From DASSUW01 sp963792385 (GTDB taxonomy: Bacteria; Actinomycetota; Thermoleophilia; Solirubrobacterales; Solirubrobacteraceae), in contig CAWBVZ010000007.1 of NCBI GenBank assembly GCA_963792385.1, forward strand, positions 1,364,001-1,428,000: 64,000 bases of DNA, read 5' to 3'. This document shows, piece after piece, positions 8,086 to 16,023 of the stretch (position 1 is the first letter of the stretch; every line of letters starts with the position of its first letter). Position numbers and translations under genes: made by a program. The notes beneath the pieces are model-generated. The model saw only the letters and a list, made by a program, of their open reading frames with translations. It ran no database searches and had not been told where the DNA came from.

Positions 8086-8362
8086 GAACGTCAACTGCGC
8101 TGGGTGGGGAAGTGAGTGTCCGTTGGCGGGTGCGTCGGGTCCCGCGTGCGTGGGTTTCGCCCCAATCGTGCGGCCGTGCTCGGCGGTTGGTGAGAAACCC
8201 ACGCCAGAGGACGGAAACCCACCAATCGCGGTTGGGGGACGCGACGATTGGTGCGAAACCCACGCGAGTGTCGAGTTGACAGCGATATGCGCCGTTAAGT
8301 CGACACTCGCCCTCGCCGCGGCCGAAATCCGCCGCTCCCCCACCCAGCGGGGTTGACGTTCA
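8086..8362. repeat. Nested inverted repeats (dispersed family B) before the malic enzyme gene
   Basis: This gene-free stretch of about 280 bp holds three nested palindromes. Outer arms: GAACGTCAACTGCGCTGGG (from 8086) against the complement of CCCAGCGGGGTTGACGTTC (8343-8361). Middle arms: GTGGGTTTCGCCCCAATCGT (8150-8169) against ACGATTGGTGCGAAACCCAC (8244-8263), 19 of 20 pairing. Inner arms: GAGTGTCGAGTTGAC (8266-8280) against GTTAAGTCGACACTC (8294-8308). Further copies of the GAAACCCAC motif lie at 8194 and 8214. The outer arm recurs at 44402-44423 and in variant form at 26009-26078. No transposase is present. Confidence 0.75.
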
Positions 8363-8388
8363 CCCGCGGCCGGACCGCCCCGACTAAC

Positions 8389-9876
8389 ATGCGCCGGCCG
8401 GTGTCGCTGCCCACCTCCGCCCAGTTCTCCTTCGTCATGCGCGTGCGGATCGACCACCGGCCGGGCATGCTCGGCCGCGTCGCGACCGCGATCGGCGAGG
8501 CGGGCGGGACCATCGGCTCGATCGACTTGGTCACGATCGACGACTACCACACGCTGCGCGACATGACCGTCGACGCGGCCGGCACCGACCACATCAAGGC
8601 GATCGCCGACGCCGTCGGCGGGGTCGCCGGCGCCGAGGTGATCGACACCACCGACCGCACGTTCCTGATGCACGTCGGCGGCAAGATCGAGCAGCGCAAC
8701 AAGCATCCGCTGCGCACGCGCGACGACCTCTCGATGGCCTACACACCCGGCGTCGCGCGTGTCTGCAACGCGATCGCGCAGGACCGCGACAAGGCCTTCC
8801 AGTACACGATCAAGCGGAACACCGTGGCGGTCGTGTCTGACGGCAGCGCCGTCCTCGGGCTTGGGGACATCGGACCCGAGGCGGCGATGCCGGTCATGGA
8901 GGGGAAGGCAATGCTGTTCAAGGAGTTCGGCGGCGTCGACGCCTTCCCTCTCTGCCTCGACACCAAGGACTCCGACGAGATCGTGGCGACCGTCACGGCG
9001 ATCGCGCCGACGTTCGGCGGCATCAACCTGGAGGACATCAGCGCGCCGCGCTGCTTCGAAATCGAGGAGCGCCTGAAGGCCACCCTCGACATCCCGGTCT
9101 TCCACGACGACCAGCACGGCACCGCCGTCGTCGTGCTGGCCGCGCTCCTGAACGCGGTCAAGCTCACCGGCAAGAAGATCGAGGACCTCGACGTGCTGAT
9201 CGTCGGGCTCGGTGCGGCCGGCATCGCCGTCGCCAAGATCCTGCTCGCGGCCGGCGTCCGCCACGTGATCGGCTGCGACTCCAAGGGCGCGCTCTCGACC
9301 GACCGCGCCGACTACCAGGACGGCTCGATGACCGCGATCAAGCGCTGGTTCGCCGAGGCGACGAACGCCGAGCACCGCTCCGGCGGCCCGGCCGACGTGA
9401 TCGAGGGAGCGGACCTGTTCGTCGGCCTCTCCGGCGCGCGCGTGATGCCCGCCGAGGCGCTCTCCAAGATGGCGGACGACGCGATGGTGTTCGCGATGGC
9501 TAACCCGACGCCGGAGGTCACGCCGGAGGAGGCCGAGCCGTACGCGCGGATCATCGCGACCGGGCGCTCGGACTACCCGAACCAGATCAACAACGTCCTC
9601 TGCTTCCCGGGCATCTTCCGCGGCGCGCTCGACGTCCGCGCCCGCGAGATCACCGAGGACATGAAGATGGCCGCCGCGCGCGGCATCGCGGCCGTGGTCG
9701 GCGACAACGACCTGCGCGAGGACCACATCATCCCGTCGCCGTTCAACCGCGACGTGCCCGCGGCCGTGGCCGCCGCCGTCGTCGAGCAGGCCAAGCGCGA
9801 CGGGTCGGCGGTCGCCGACCCCGGCCAGATCGGCTACGCGCCGGGCGACACGCAGGAGTTCGGGGCGATCCGCTGA
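8389..9876 (+). CDS. NAD-dependent malic enzyme with N-terminal ACT domain
   Basis: A 495-residue enzyme converting malate to pyruvate and CO2 with reduction of NAD(P). An ACT-type ligand domain occupies about residues 12-90 (FVMRVRIDHRPGMLGRVATAIGEAGG), so allosteric control by an amino acid or similar is likely. The malic N-domain follows (DDLSMAYTPGVARVC, GSAVLGLGDIGPEAAMPVMEGK), then FHDDQHGTA and the Rossmann motif VGLGAAGIAVAK. ATG 8389 is preferred; TTG 8353 lies inside the repeat, and GTG 8401, 10 nt after a TAACAT box, is an alternative near-leaderless start. Confidence 0.93.
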   Translation: MRRPVSLPTSAQFSFVMRVRIDHRPGMLGRVATAIGEAGGTIGSIDLVTIDDYHTLRDMTVDAAGTDHIKAIADAVGGVAGAEVIDTTDRTFLMHVGGKIEQRNKHPLRTRDDLSMAYTPGVARVCNAIAQDRDKAFQYTIKRNTVAVVSDGSAVLGLGDIGPEAAMPVMEGKAMLFKEFGGVDAFPLCLDTKDSDEIVATVTAIAPTFGGINLEDISAPRCFEIEERLKATLDIPVFHDDQHGTAVVVLAALLNAVKLTGKKIEDLDVLIVGLGAAGIAVAKILLAAGVRHVIGCDSKGALSTDRADYQDGSMTAIKRWFAEATNAEHRSGGPADVIEGADLFVGLSGARVMPAEALSKMADDAMVFAMANPTPEVTPEEAEPYARIIATGRSDYPNQINNVLCFPGIFRGALDVRAREITEDMKMAAARGIAAVVGDNDLREDHIIPSPFNRDVPAAVAAAVVEQAKRDGSAVADPGQIGYAPGDTQEFGAIR

Positions 9877-9881
9877 CTCGC

Positions 9882-10781
9882 GTGACGATCACCGGAGCGA
9901 CCGGGCGCCTCGGCTCGCTGATCGTCGCCGCGCTCACCAAACGCGGGGACGAGGTCACCGTCCTCAGCCGCAGTCCGGACAAGGCGCGCGCGAAGCTGGA
10001 CGTCGAGGCCGTCGCCTGGGACCCGCTCGCCGGCCCCGCGCCGGCCGACGCCCTCGCCGGCCGCGACGCGGTCGTGCACCTGGCCGGAGAGGACATCGCG
10101 CAGCGCTGGAACGACGAGTCACTGCGACGGATCCGCAAGTCGCGCGAGCTGGGGACACGCAACCTCGTCGCCGGGCTGAGCGCCGCCGACCCGCGCCCGC
10201 CCGCGCTGATCTCCGCCTCCGCGGTCGGCTACTACGGCCCCCGCCCCGAGCCGATCGACGAGGACGCGCCGCCGGGCCACGACGTGCTCGCCGACGTCTG
10301 CGTGGTCTGGGAACGCGAGGCGCTCGAGGCGGAGTCGCTCGGCGTCCGCGTCGTGCGCATGCGCACGGGCATCGTGCTCGACCGCCACGGCGGTGCGCTG
10401 CAGAAGATGCTGCTGCCGTTCCGGCTCGGCGTCGGCGGTCCGGTGGCCGGCGGCGGCCAGCCGCTGCCCTGGATCCATCTCGACGACGTGGTCGGGATGT
10501 ACCTGAACGCGATCGACGACGAGCGCTGGACCGGCGCGTTCAACGCCACCGCGCCGCATCCGGTCACCAACCGCGAGTTCTCGCGCGCGCTCGGCCGCGC
10601 GCTGCACCGCCCGGCGATCGCGCCCGTGCCGGGCTTCGCCATCCGAACGCTGTACGGCGGGATGGCCAAGCTCGTGATCGAGGGGCAGAACGCGCTCCCG
10701 CGCCGTGCGATGGAGCTCGGGTACGTCCACCGGCACCCGGACCTCGACGAGGCGCTGCGCTCGGCCCTCGACGACACTTGA
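9882..10781 (+). CDS. TIGR01777-family NAD-dependent epimerase
   Basis: A 299-residue extended-SDR protein. It starts MTITGATGRLGSLIVAAL (Rossmann loop) and contains HLAGEDIAQRWNDESLRRIRKSRELGT, SASAVGYYGPR and a C-terminal PWIHLDDVVGMYLNAI, which together mark the TIGR01777 (YfcH/SulA-like) family. These proteins are thought to bind NADPH; the substrate is unknown. GTG 9882 lies 6 bp after the malic enzyme stop, so the two are probably cotranscribed. Confidence 0.88.
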   Translation: MTITGATGRLGSLIVAALTKRGDEVTVLSRSPDKARAKLDVEAVAWDPLAGPAPADALAGRDAVVHLAGEDIAQRWNDESLRRIRKSRELGTRNLVAGLSAADPRPPALISASAVGYYGPRPEPIDEDAPPGHDVLADVCVVWEREALEAESLGVRVVRMRTGIVLDRHGGALQKMLLPFRLGVGGPVAGGGQPLPWIHLDDVVGMYLNAIDDERWTGAFNATAPHPVTNREFSRALGRALHRPAIAPVPGFAIRTLYGGMAKLVIEGQNALPRRAMELGYVHRHPDLDEALRSALDDT

Positions 10782-10816
10782 CCACCGCCCGGGGGTCACT
10801 GGTAACGTCCTAGCGG

Positions 10817-11509
10817 ATGGCGCCGAACGCTCGCAGCGACCGCTACGAACCGCTCCCGGGCGTCACCGAGATCCCGGGCTTCCTCTATCGCAAGCTCTCC
10901 CCGCGCGGGCGGCGCGTGGCACAGGTCGTCGCCGCCGCGCTCGTCGTGGCGCTCGCCGCCGGCATCGTCTTCGGCCTCCCCGCGATCACCACCAGCAAGG
11001 AGGAGCGTGCCGCTGCCGAGCAGAGCGCGGTCGCCAAGCGCCGCGCCGAACGCCAGGCGCAGCTACAGGCCGAGGTGCGGCTGCTGAAGGGCCGCGGCAC
11101 GCCTGCGCGCGGGCTCGAGGGCTCGGCGGCGCTCACCGCCCGGCATGCGCTCGCGGGCGACCTTGCCGCCGCGGTGCAGCACGACGCCGTCGGCCGCGCG
11201 CAGTCGGGCGAGTTCGCGCAGTCCGTGGACCGCGTCGAGTGCGAGCGGTTCCCGCGCGCCGTCGACAGCGTCGACCCGGCGGACGACCTCGCAAGCCGGA
11301 GCGGGCGCTACTCGTGCCTGGCCATCACGGCCGACACGCCGAAGGTCGCGGTCAACCAGGCCAGCAGCATCGGCTATCCGTACCGGGCGCTGGTCGACTT
11401 CCCGTCAGGACGGTTCGCGTACTGCAAGGTGAGCGGCCGGCCGGGTGAGGGCTCGCTCGTCGACAAGTACCGCCAGCAGGTACCTACCGCCTGCGGGGGC
11501 GCCGGCTGA
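10817..11509 (+). CDS. Membrane-anchored hypothetical protein
   Basis: A 230-residue protein I do not recognise. A short cytoplasmic N-terminus (YEPLPGVTEIPGFLYRKLSPRGRR) precedes one transmembrane helix at about 33-56 (VVAAALVVALAAGIVFGL), followed by a charged, probably helical stretch (KEERAAAEQSAVAKRRAERQAQLQ) and an outer domain with three Cys residues. The topology fits a protein anchored by its N-terminus with its domain outside. TAACGT at 10803-10808 ends 8 nt before the ATG, so the mRNA may be leaderless. Confidence 0.7.
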   Translation: MAPNARSDRYEPLPGVTEIPGFLYRKLSPRGRRVAQVVAAALVVALAAGIVFGLPAITTSKEERAAAEQSAVAKRRAERQAQLQAEVRLLKGRGTPARGLEGSAALTARHALAGDLAAAVQHDAVGRAQSGEFAQSVDRVECERFPRAVDSVDPADDLASRSGRYSCLAITADTPKVAVNQASSIGYPYRALVDFPSGRFAYCKVSGRPGEGSLVDKYRQQVPTACGGAG

Positions 11510-11544
11510 CACACGCGCGCGCCTGGGCACATGTTCCCGGCGCA

Positions 11545-11874
11545 ATGTCGAACGGCCTCCCCCCCGACCTCCAGCGACTCGGCGACGAGCTCACCGGTGC
11601 CGCCGCGCGTACCGCAGCCGCCGCGCGGCTGCGCCGTGAGGAGCGGCGGCGACTGGCGATCACCGCCACGCTCTGCGCGCTCCTGTTCGCCACGTTGACG
11701 CCCGCGGCGCTCGGGCCGGCGCACCGCGACGTGCGCCTGGCGGGTGCGCTACAGGCTTGGGAGTTCGCCCGGCCGGGCTGCGACCATCCGCGCGGCCAGG
11801 GCTTCATGCTCCCGGCGTGCGAGGCCGCCACCGGGCTGCCGATGCAGCGGCACCGGCCCTACGCCTGGCGCTGA
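11545..11874 (+). CDS. Small single-helix hypothetical protein
   Basis: A 109-residue protein of unknown function. An N-terminal basic amphipathic segment (AAARLRREERRRLAITA) leads into one hydrophobic helix (LCALLFATLTPAALG, about 42-58), then a short region with two Cys (GCDHPRGQGFMLPAC). It follows the membrane-anchored protein by 35 bp on the same strand. The last 16 bp overlap the convergent small membrane gene, so the exact boundary is not independently supported. Confidence 0.5.
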   Translation: MSNGLPPDLQRLGDELTGAAARTAAAARLRREERRRLAITATLCALLFATLTPAALGPAHRDVRLAGALQAWEFARPGCDHPRGQGFMLPACEAATGLPMQRHRPYAWR

Positions 11875-12131
11875 CTCTCGCGCTCGGCCACGCGCTCTGC
11901 GTCGGCCTTCCCGCGGCCCCACGGCCCGAGGTTCTTCCACTTCGAGTTCGCCCGCGCGGGCCAGATCAGCCAGATGATCGGCCCGAGGATCGTAAGCAGC
12001 AAGCCGAACGCGAGCCCGAGCTTCTCGCCGTAGCCCTTCCGCTCGGACAGATACGAGGCCGTGATGGCGGACAGCAGCCAGATGTACATCAGGAGGAGCG
12101 CCTTGGCGCCGATGAGCGCGATCAGAGTCAT
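11859..12131 (-). CDS. Small two-helix membrane protein at the end of the liv operon
   Basis: A 90-residue protein with two hydrophobic helices (IALIGAKALLLMYIWLLSAITAS and LGLAFGLLLTILGPIIWLIW) and a charged C-terminal tail rich in Arg/Glu. ATG 12131 overlaps the livF stop by 4 bp (ATGA), so it is translationally coupled to the ABC transporter. It may be an accessory subunit, but the family is not recognised and this role is inferred from coupling only. Confidence 0.65.
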   Translation of the reverse strand: MTLIALIGAKALLLMYIWLLSAITASYLSERKGYGEKLGLAFGLLLTILGPIIWLIWPARANSKWKNLGPWGRGKADAERVAERESQRQA

Positions 12132-12838
12132 GTTCCGAGGTAGGCCTTCTGGACTTCGGGGTTGGTCCGAAGCGACGCGGAGTCATCCGACATCGCGACC
12201 GTCCCGGTCTCGAGCACGTACGCGCGTGAGGAGACCTCGAGCGCGAAGTTCGCGTTCTGCTCCACCAGCAGGATCGTCGTGCCCTGCTCGTTGATCTCGG
12301 CGATCGTCTCGTAGATCCGCTCGACCAGGATCGGCGCGATCCCCATCGACGGCTCGTCGAGCAGCAGCAGCGTCGGCTCGCCCATCAGGGCGCGCCCGAT
12401 CGCGAGCATCTGCTGCTCGCCGCCGGACATCGTGCCCGCCTTCTGCGTCTCGCGCTCCTTCAGCCGCGGGAACAGGTCGTAGACGCGGTGCAGGTCCTTC
12501 TCGATCCCGGCGTGGTCGCGGCGCAGGAACGCCCCCAGCTCGAGGTTCTCGCGCACGGTCATGCGCTGGAAGCACTTGCGTCCCTCCGGCGACTGGCAGA
12601 TGCCGAGCCGGACGATCTCCTGCGGCGGCAGCTGGCCGATCTCCTGACCGCCGAACCGGATGTGCCCGGTGCGCGGCGGCGTCAGGCCGGAGATCGAGCG
12701 CAGCGTGGTGGACTTGCCCGCTCCGTTGGAGCCGATCAGCGTCACGCACTCGCCCTCCTCGACGGCGATCGTGATGCCCTTCAGCGCCTGGATGTTCCCG
12801 TAGTAGGTGTGGATGTCATCCACTTCGAGGAATGCCAT
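12128..12838 (-). CDS. livF: Branched-chain amino acid type ABC transporter ATP-binding protein LivF
   Basis: A 236-residue ABC ATPase. Walker A is GSNGAGKST (about residue 37), the signature is MSGGEQQMLAIGRAL and Walker B is LLLLDEPSMGIAP. The FLEVDDIHTYYGNIQALKGI start and EQNANFALEVSSRAYVLETG end are typical of LivF and its urea/amide relatives. ATG 12838 overlaps the last base of the livG stop. It powers uptake together with LivG through the LivHM channel. Confidence 0.93.
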   Translation of the reverse strand: MAFLEVDDIHTYYGNIQALKGITIAVEEGECVTLIGSNGAGKSTTLRSISGLTPPRTGHIRFGGQEIGQLPPQEIVRLGICQSPEGRKCFQRMTVRENLELGAFLRRDHAGIEKDLHRVYDLFPRLKERETQKAGTMSGGEQQMLAIGRALMGEPTLLLLDEPSMGIAPILVERIYETIAEINEQGTTILLVEQNANFALEVSSRAYVLETGTVAMSDDSASLRTNPEVQKAYLGT

Positions 12839-13644
12839 CAGGGGTGCTCCTCCGACGCCTTCTTGCCGAGATAGGCCTCGATCACGCGCGGGTTGGCACG
12901 CACCTCGGCGGGGGCGCCCTCGGCGATCTTCTCGCCGTGGTCGAGCACCGTGATGTGCTCCGAGACACCCATGATCACCTTCATGTCGTGCTCGATCAGC
13001 ACGATCGTGATGCCGCGCTCGTCGCGCAGCTGGCGCATGAACGCGGTCAGCTGGTCGGACTCCTGCGGGTTCATGCCCGCGGTCGGCTCGTCGAGCAGCA
13101 GCACCTTGGGGTCGGAGGAGAGCGCGCGCGCGATCTCCACGCGGCGCTGGTCGCCGTATGCGAGGTTGATCGCCAGCTGGTCGTGCCATGAGCGCCGCAG
13201 GCCGACGTACTCGAGCTCCTCCGCGGCCTTCTCGCGGACGCGCTTCTCCTCCTTGCGGACGCGCGGCGTGCGGATGATCGATCCGAACAGCCCGGCCGAC
13301 ATGCGCGAGTTCTGGCCGACCATCACGTTCTCGGTCGCGGTCATCGTGGCGAACAGGCGGATGTTCTGGAACGTCCGCGCCATGCCCAGCTTCATGATCA
13401 CGTCGGGCCGACCGCCGGTGATCGTCTTGCCGTCGAAGTCGATCGTGCCGATCGTCGGCTTGTAGAAGCCGGTGAGCATGTTGAAGAACGTCGTCTTGCC
13501 GGCGCCGTTGGGCCCGATGATCGACACGATCGAGCGCTCCGGCACGCGGAACGTCACGTCGCTCACGGCCGTGAGGCCGCCGAACTGCTTGGTGACGTTC
13601 CTCGTCTCCAGGATCGCGGCGCCGTTGGTCGCAGTCTCGCTCAT
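12838..13644 (-). CDS. livG: Branched-chain amino acid type ABC transporter ATP-binding protein LivG
   Basis: A 268-residue ABC ATPase, longer than LivF by the insert typical of LivG. Walker A GPNGAGKTT follows IVSIIGP; Walker B is LLLDEPTAGMNPQES, preceded by an abbreviated signature region (AYGDQRRVEIARAL). TAGMNP and IEHDMKVIMGVSEHITVLDHG are LivG hallmarks. ATG 13644 overlaps the livM stop by 4 bp. It is the second motor subunit of the importer. Confidence 0.93.
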   Translation of the reverse strand: MSETATNGAAILETRNVTKQFGGLTAVSDVTFRVPERSIVSIIGPNGAGKTTFFNMLTGFYKPTIGTIDFDGKTITGGRPDVIMKLGMARTFQNIRLFATMTATENVMVGQNSRMSAGLFGSIIRTPRVRKEEKRVREKAAEELEYVGLRRSWHDQLAINLAYGDQRRVEIARALSSDPKVLLLDEPTAGMNPQESDQLTAFMRQLRDERGITIVLIEHDMKVIMGVSEHITVLDHGEKIAEGAPAEVRANPRVIEAYLGKKASEEHP

Positions 13645-14882
13645 GCGCGTGCCGTGTAGAGGGTGTCGTCGGTTGTCTCAGCGTCTTCCGTGAGCTCCAT
13701 CTTGCGCCTTCGTTCTGGCAACAACCCCTGTGGTCGCATGATCATCATGATCACGAGCAGGAACCCGTAGATCCCGAAGTTGATCTCGCTCACGTCGAAG
13801 TCGAGACCCACCTTCGATGGCCAGTCGCTCATCGATGGCAGCAGCTCGAAGTTGATGAACGTGAGCGTGATGGCGCCGAGCACCGTGCCCCAGATCGACC
13901 CGAGGCCGCCGAGGATCACCATGCCGAGGATGAAGATCGAGAAGAAGAACTGGAACTGGTCGCCGTTGACCGTGTTGTTCTTGGACCCGAGGTAGGCGCC
14001 GGCGAAGCCGCCGAACGCGGCGCCGGTGCCGTAGGCCAGCAGCTTCGTCTTGACGGCCGGGACGCCCATCGAGACGGCGGCGATCTCGTCCTCGCGCAGC
14101 GCCACCCATGCGCGGCCCAGCCGCGAGTCGCGCAGGCGGAAGTTCACGAACAGCACGACCGCGACCATCGCCAGCGCAAGCCAGTACCACGGCCGCTGCT
14201 CGAGCGATTTGAACGGCTCCATCCACGGCAGGTCGACCTTGTCCACCGGCGTGATGCCCTGGCGGCCGGCGGTGATCGTCTGGTCGGCGCCGAACACGTT
14301 CTCGAGCGCGCCGCCGATGATCGGGAAGCCCGACAGCTTGAGCTCGTCGCCGTTGACCGCGGCCTTGCCGATGATCTCGCCGAAGGCCAGCGTCACGATC
14401 GCGATGTAGTCGCCGCGCAGGCGCAGCGTCGGCAGGCCGATCAGCATGCCGGCGATCGTCGTGAAGAGCAGCGCGAACACCAGCACGAGCAGGAAGTTCA
14501 TGTGGATGCCCGGCTGCGACGCGGCGAAACCCGACACGGCGATGTGCCAGCCCTCCTCGTCGTTGACCTGCGAGAAGAAGCTCGAGCCGAGCCAGCCGAT
14601 CGTGTACGCGCCGATCGCGTAGAACGCGACGAAGCCGAGGTCGAGCAGGCCCGCGAAGCCGACGATGATGTTCAGCCCGAGCGCCATCACGGTGTAGGCC
14701 AGCGCCAGCGCGCAGGTCGAGATGAAGCCGCTGCCCGGATCGAAGAAGAACGGGAGCGCCGCCGCGACCACGAGGAAGACGACCGGGACGAGGATCTTCT
14801 CGACCCACCACGGCATCTCGCGTGCGCCGGCCTTCTTCGGGGGGACGACCGGCGCCGCCTGTTCCGGCGTCGCGGCGCTCAT
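13641..14882 (-). CDS. livM: Branched-chain amino acid type ABC transporter permease LivM
   Basis: A 413-residue permease with about ten membrane helices. LGLNIIVGFAGLLDLGFVAFYAIGAY and the cytoplasmic coupling segment TLRLRGDYIAIVTLAFGEI are diagnostic for LivM. A soluble insert of about 80 residues (ENVFGADQTITAGRQGITPVDKVDLPW...) and a C-terminal tail ending PEDAETTDDTLYTARA-like acidic sequence are present. ATG 14882 (MSAATPEQ) overlaps the livH stop by 4 bp. Confidence 0.93.
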   Translation of the reverse strand: MSAATPEQAAPVVPPKKAGAREMPWWVEKILVPVVFLVVAAALPFFFDPGSGFISTCALALAYTVMALGLNIIVGFAGLLDLGFVAFYAIGAYTIGWLGSSFFSQVNDEEGWHIAVSGFAASQPGIHMNFLLVLVFALLFTTIAGMLIGLPTLRLRGDYIAIVTLAFGEIIGKAAVNGDELKLSGFPIIGGALENVFGADQTITAGRQGITPVDKVDLPWMEPFKSLEQRPWYWLALAMVAVVLFVNFRLRDSRLGRAWVALREDEIAAVSMGVPAVKTKLLAYGTGAAFGGFAGAYLGSKNNTVNGDQFQFFFSIFILGMVILGGLGSIWGTVLGAITLTFINFELLPSMSDWPSKVGLDFDVSEINFGIYGFLLVIMMIMRPQGLLPERRRKMELTEDAETTDDTLYTARA

Positions 14883-15943
14883 CCCGCGTCCCTCGTCTGC
14901 TCGCCCAGCAGACCCGAAGGCTTGAAGACCATGATCAGGATCAGGTAGAGGAACACGATCGCGTTCGTCCACTCAGGCTTGATCCGGTTGTCGGACAGCT
15001 GCTGGATGAAGCCGATGATGAAGCCGCCGAGCACGGCGCCCTTGAGGTTGCCGATGCCGCCCATGACCGCGGCCGTGAACGCCACGAGCCCGGCGGTGAA
15101 GCCCTGGAAGAACCAGATCGTGGTCTGGTAGAGGGCGTAGATGAGACCGGCGGAGCCCGCGAGGATGCCGCCGATCAGGAAGGTCAGGGAGATCGTCGTG
15201 TCGACGTTGATGCCCATCAGGCGGGCGGCCTCGGGATCCTGCGCGGTGGCCCGCATCGCCTTGCCGAGGCGGCTGCGCGTGATGAACTGGGTCATCACGA
15301 ACAGCAGCGGGATCGTCACGGAGATCGCCAGCACGTCGCCGTTGCTGACCGAGACGCCGCCGATGTTGAAGAGCTCCGACTGCGCGTTGATCAGGTCCGT
15401 GATCCCCTCCGGCGACCCGCCGAGCCACAGCAGGCCGACGTTCTGGAGGATGAACGAGAACCCGACCGCGGTGATCAGCGGCGCGAGCTTGGGCGCGCTG
15501 CGCAACGGCCGGTAGCCGACGCGCTCGATCATCACGTTGAGCATGCCCGAGGCGGCCATCGCGACGAACAGCGTGAGCAGCAGGCCGAAGAACAGGAGGA
15601 CCGCTGAGGTGTCCTGCGTGAGACCGATGAAACCGAAGAAGCCGGCGGTCGTGAACGAGCCGATCATGAACACCTCGCCGTGGGCGAAGTTGATCAGCTC
15701 GACGATGCCGTAGACCAGCGTGTAGCCGATCGCCACGAGCGCCCAGATGGCGCCGTTGGACATGCCGTCGACGAGGTTGTTGCCGAACCTCGAGAGGTTC
15801 TCCGTGTCGGAGAGGATGTCGCTGACCGCAAAATACGCTGGCATCGCAGCCAGGATCAGGATCAGCCCGTACGTTGAGATGAAGTCCCAGACCGTCTTGC
15901 GAGGAGCGGTGGGACCCGATGCCGGAACGCTTGCGGCTTCCAT
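14879..15943 (-). CDS. livH: Branched-chain amino acid type ABC transporter permease LivH
   Basis: A 354-residue permease with about eight helices. NGAIWALVAIGYTLVYGIVELINFAHGEVFM is the LivH signature; AQDPEAARLMGINVDTTI is the coupling helix. It is separated from the binding-protein gene by 80 bp containing a strong hairpin, so it is probably transcribed at a lower level than that gene. Confidence 0.93.
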   Translation of the reverse strand: MEAASVPASGPTAPRKTVWDFISTYGLILILAAMPAYFAVSDILSDTENLSRFGNNLVDGMSNGAIWALVAIGYTLVYGIVELINFAHGEVFMIGSFTTAGFFGFIGLTQDTSAVLLFFGLLLTLFVAMAASGMLNVMIERVGYRPLRSAPKLAPLITAVGFSFILQNVGLLWLGGSPEGITDLINAQSELFNIGGVSVSNGDVLAISVTIPLLFVMTQFITRSRLGKAMRATAQDPEAARLMGINVDTTISLTFLIGGILAGSAGLIYALYQTTIWFFQGFTAGLVAFTAAVMGGIGNLKGAVLGGFIIGFIQQLSDNRIKPEWTNAIVFLYLILIMVFKPSGLLGEQTRDAG

Positions 15944-15971
15944 GTCGGTGGGACTCTTCCAGAAAGACGGA

Positions 15972-16003
15972 GCCGGGGGCGGGAAATTCTTCCCACCCCC
16001 GGC
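15972..16003 (-). terminator. Intra-operon hairpin between binding protein and livH
   Basis: GCCGGGGGCGGGAA (15972-15985) pairs with TTCCCACCCCCGGC (15990-16003) around a 4-nt loop, 13 pairs with one mismatch. No U-tract follows in the leftward direction. It sits directly after the binding-protein stop at 16024. Such hairpins often protect the upstream message or attenuate readthrough, so that periplasmic binding protein is made in excess over the permease. Confidence 0.65.
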
Positions 16004-16023
16004 GAAGCCCGTCAGTCCTTAGA

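Noticed and set aside
8353..8388. TTG 8353 as start of the malic enzyme, and TTGACG there as a -35 box
   Set aside because: The bases belong to the dispersed family B repeat and the extra 12 residues do not match the enzyme family. The distance to TAACAT is about 26 bp, too long for a promoter.
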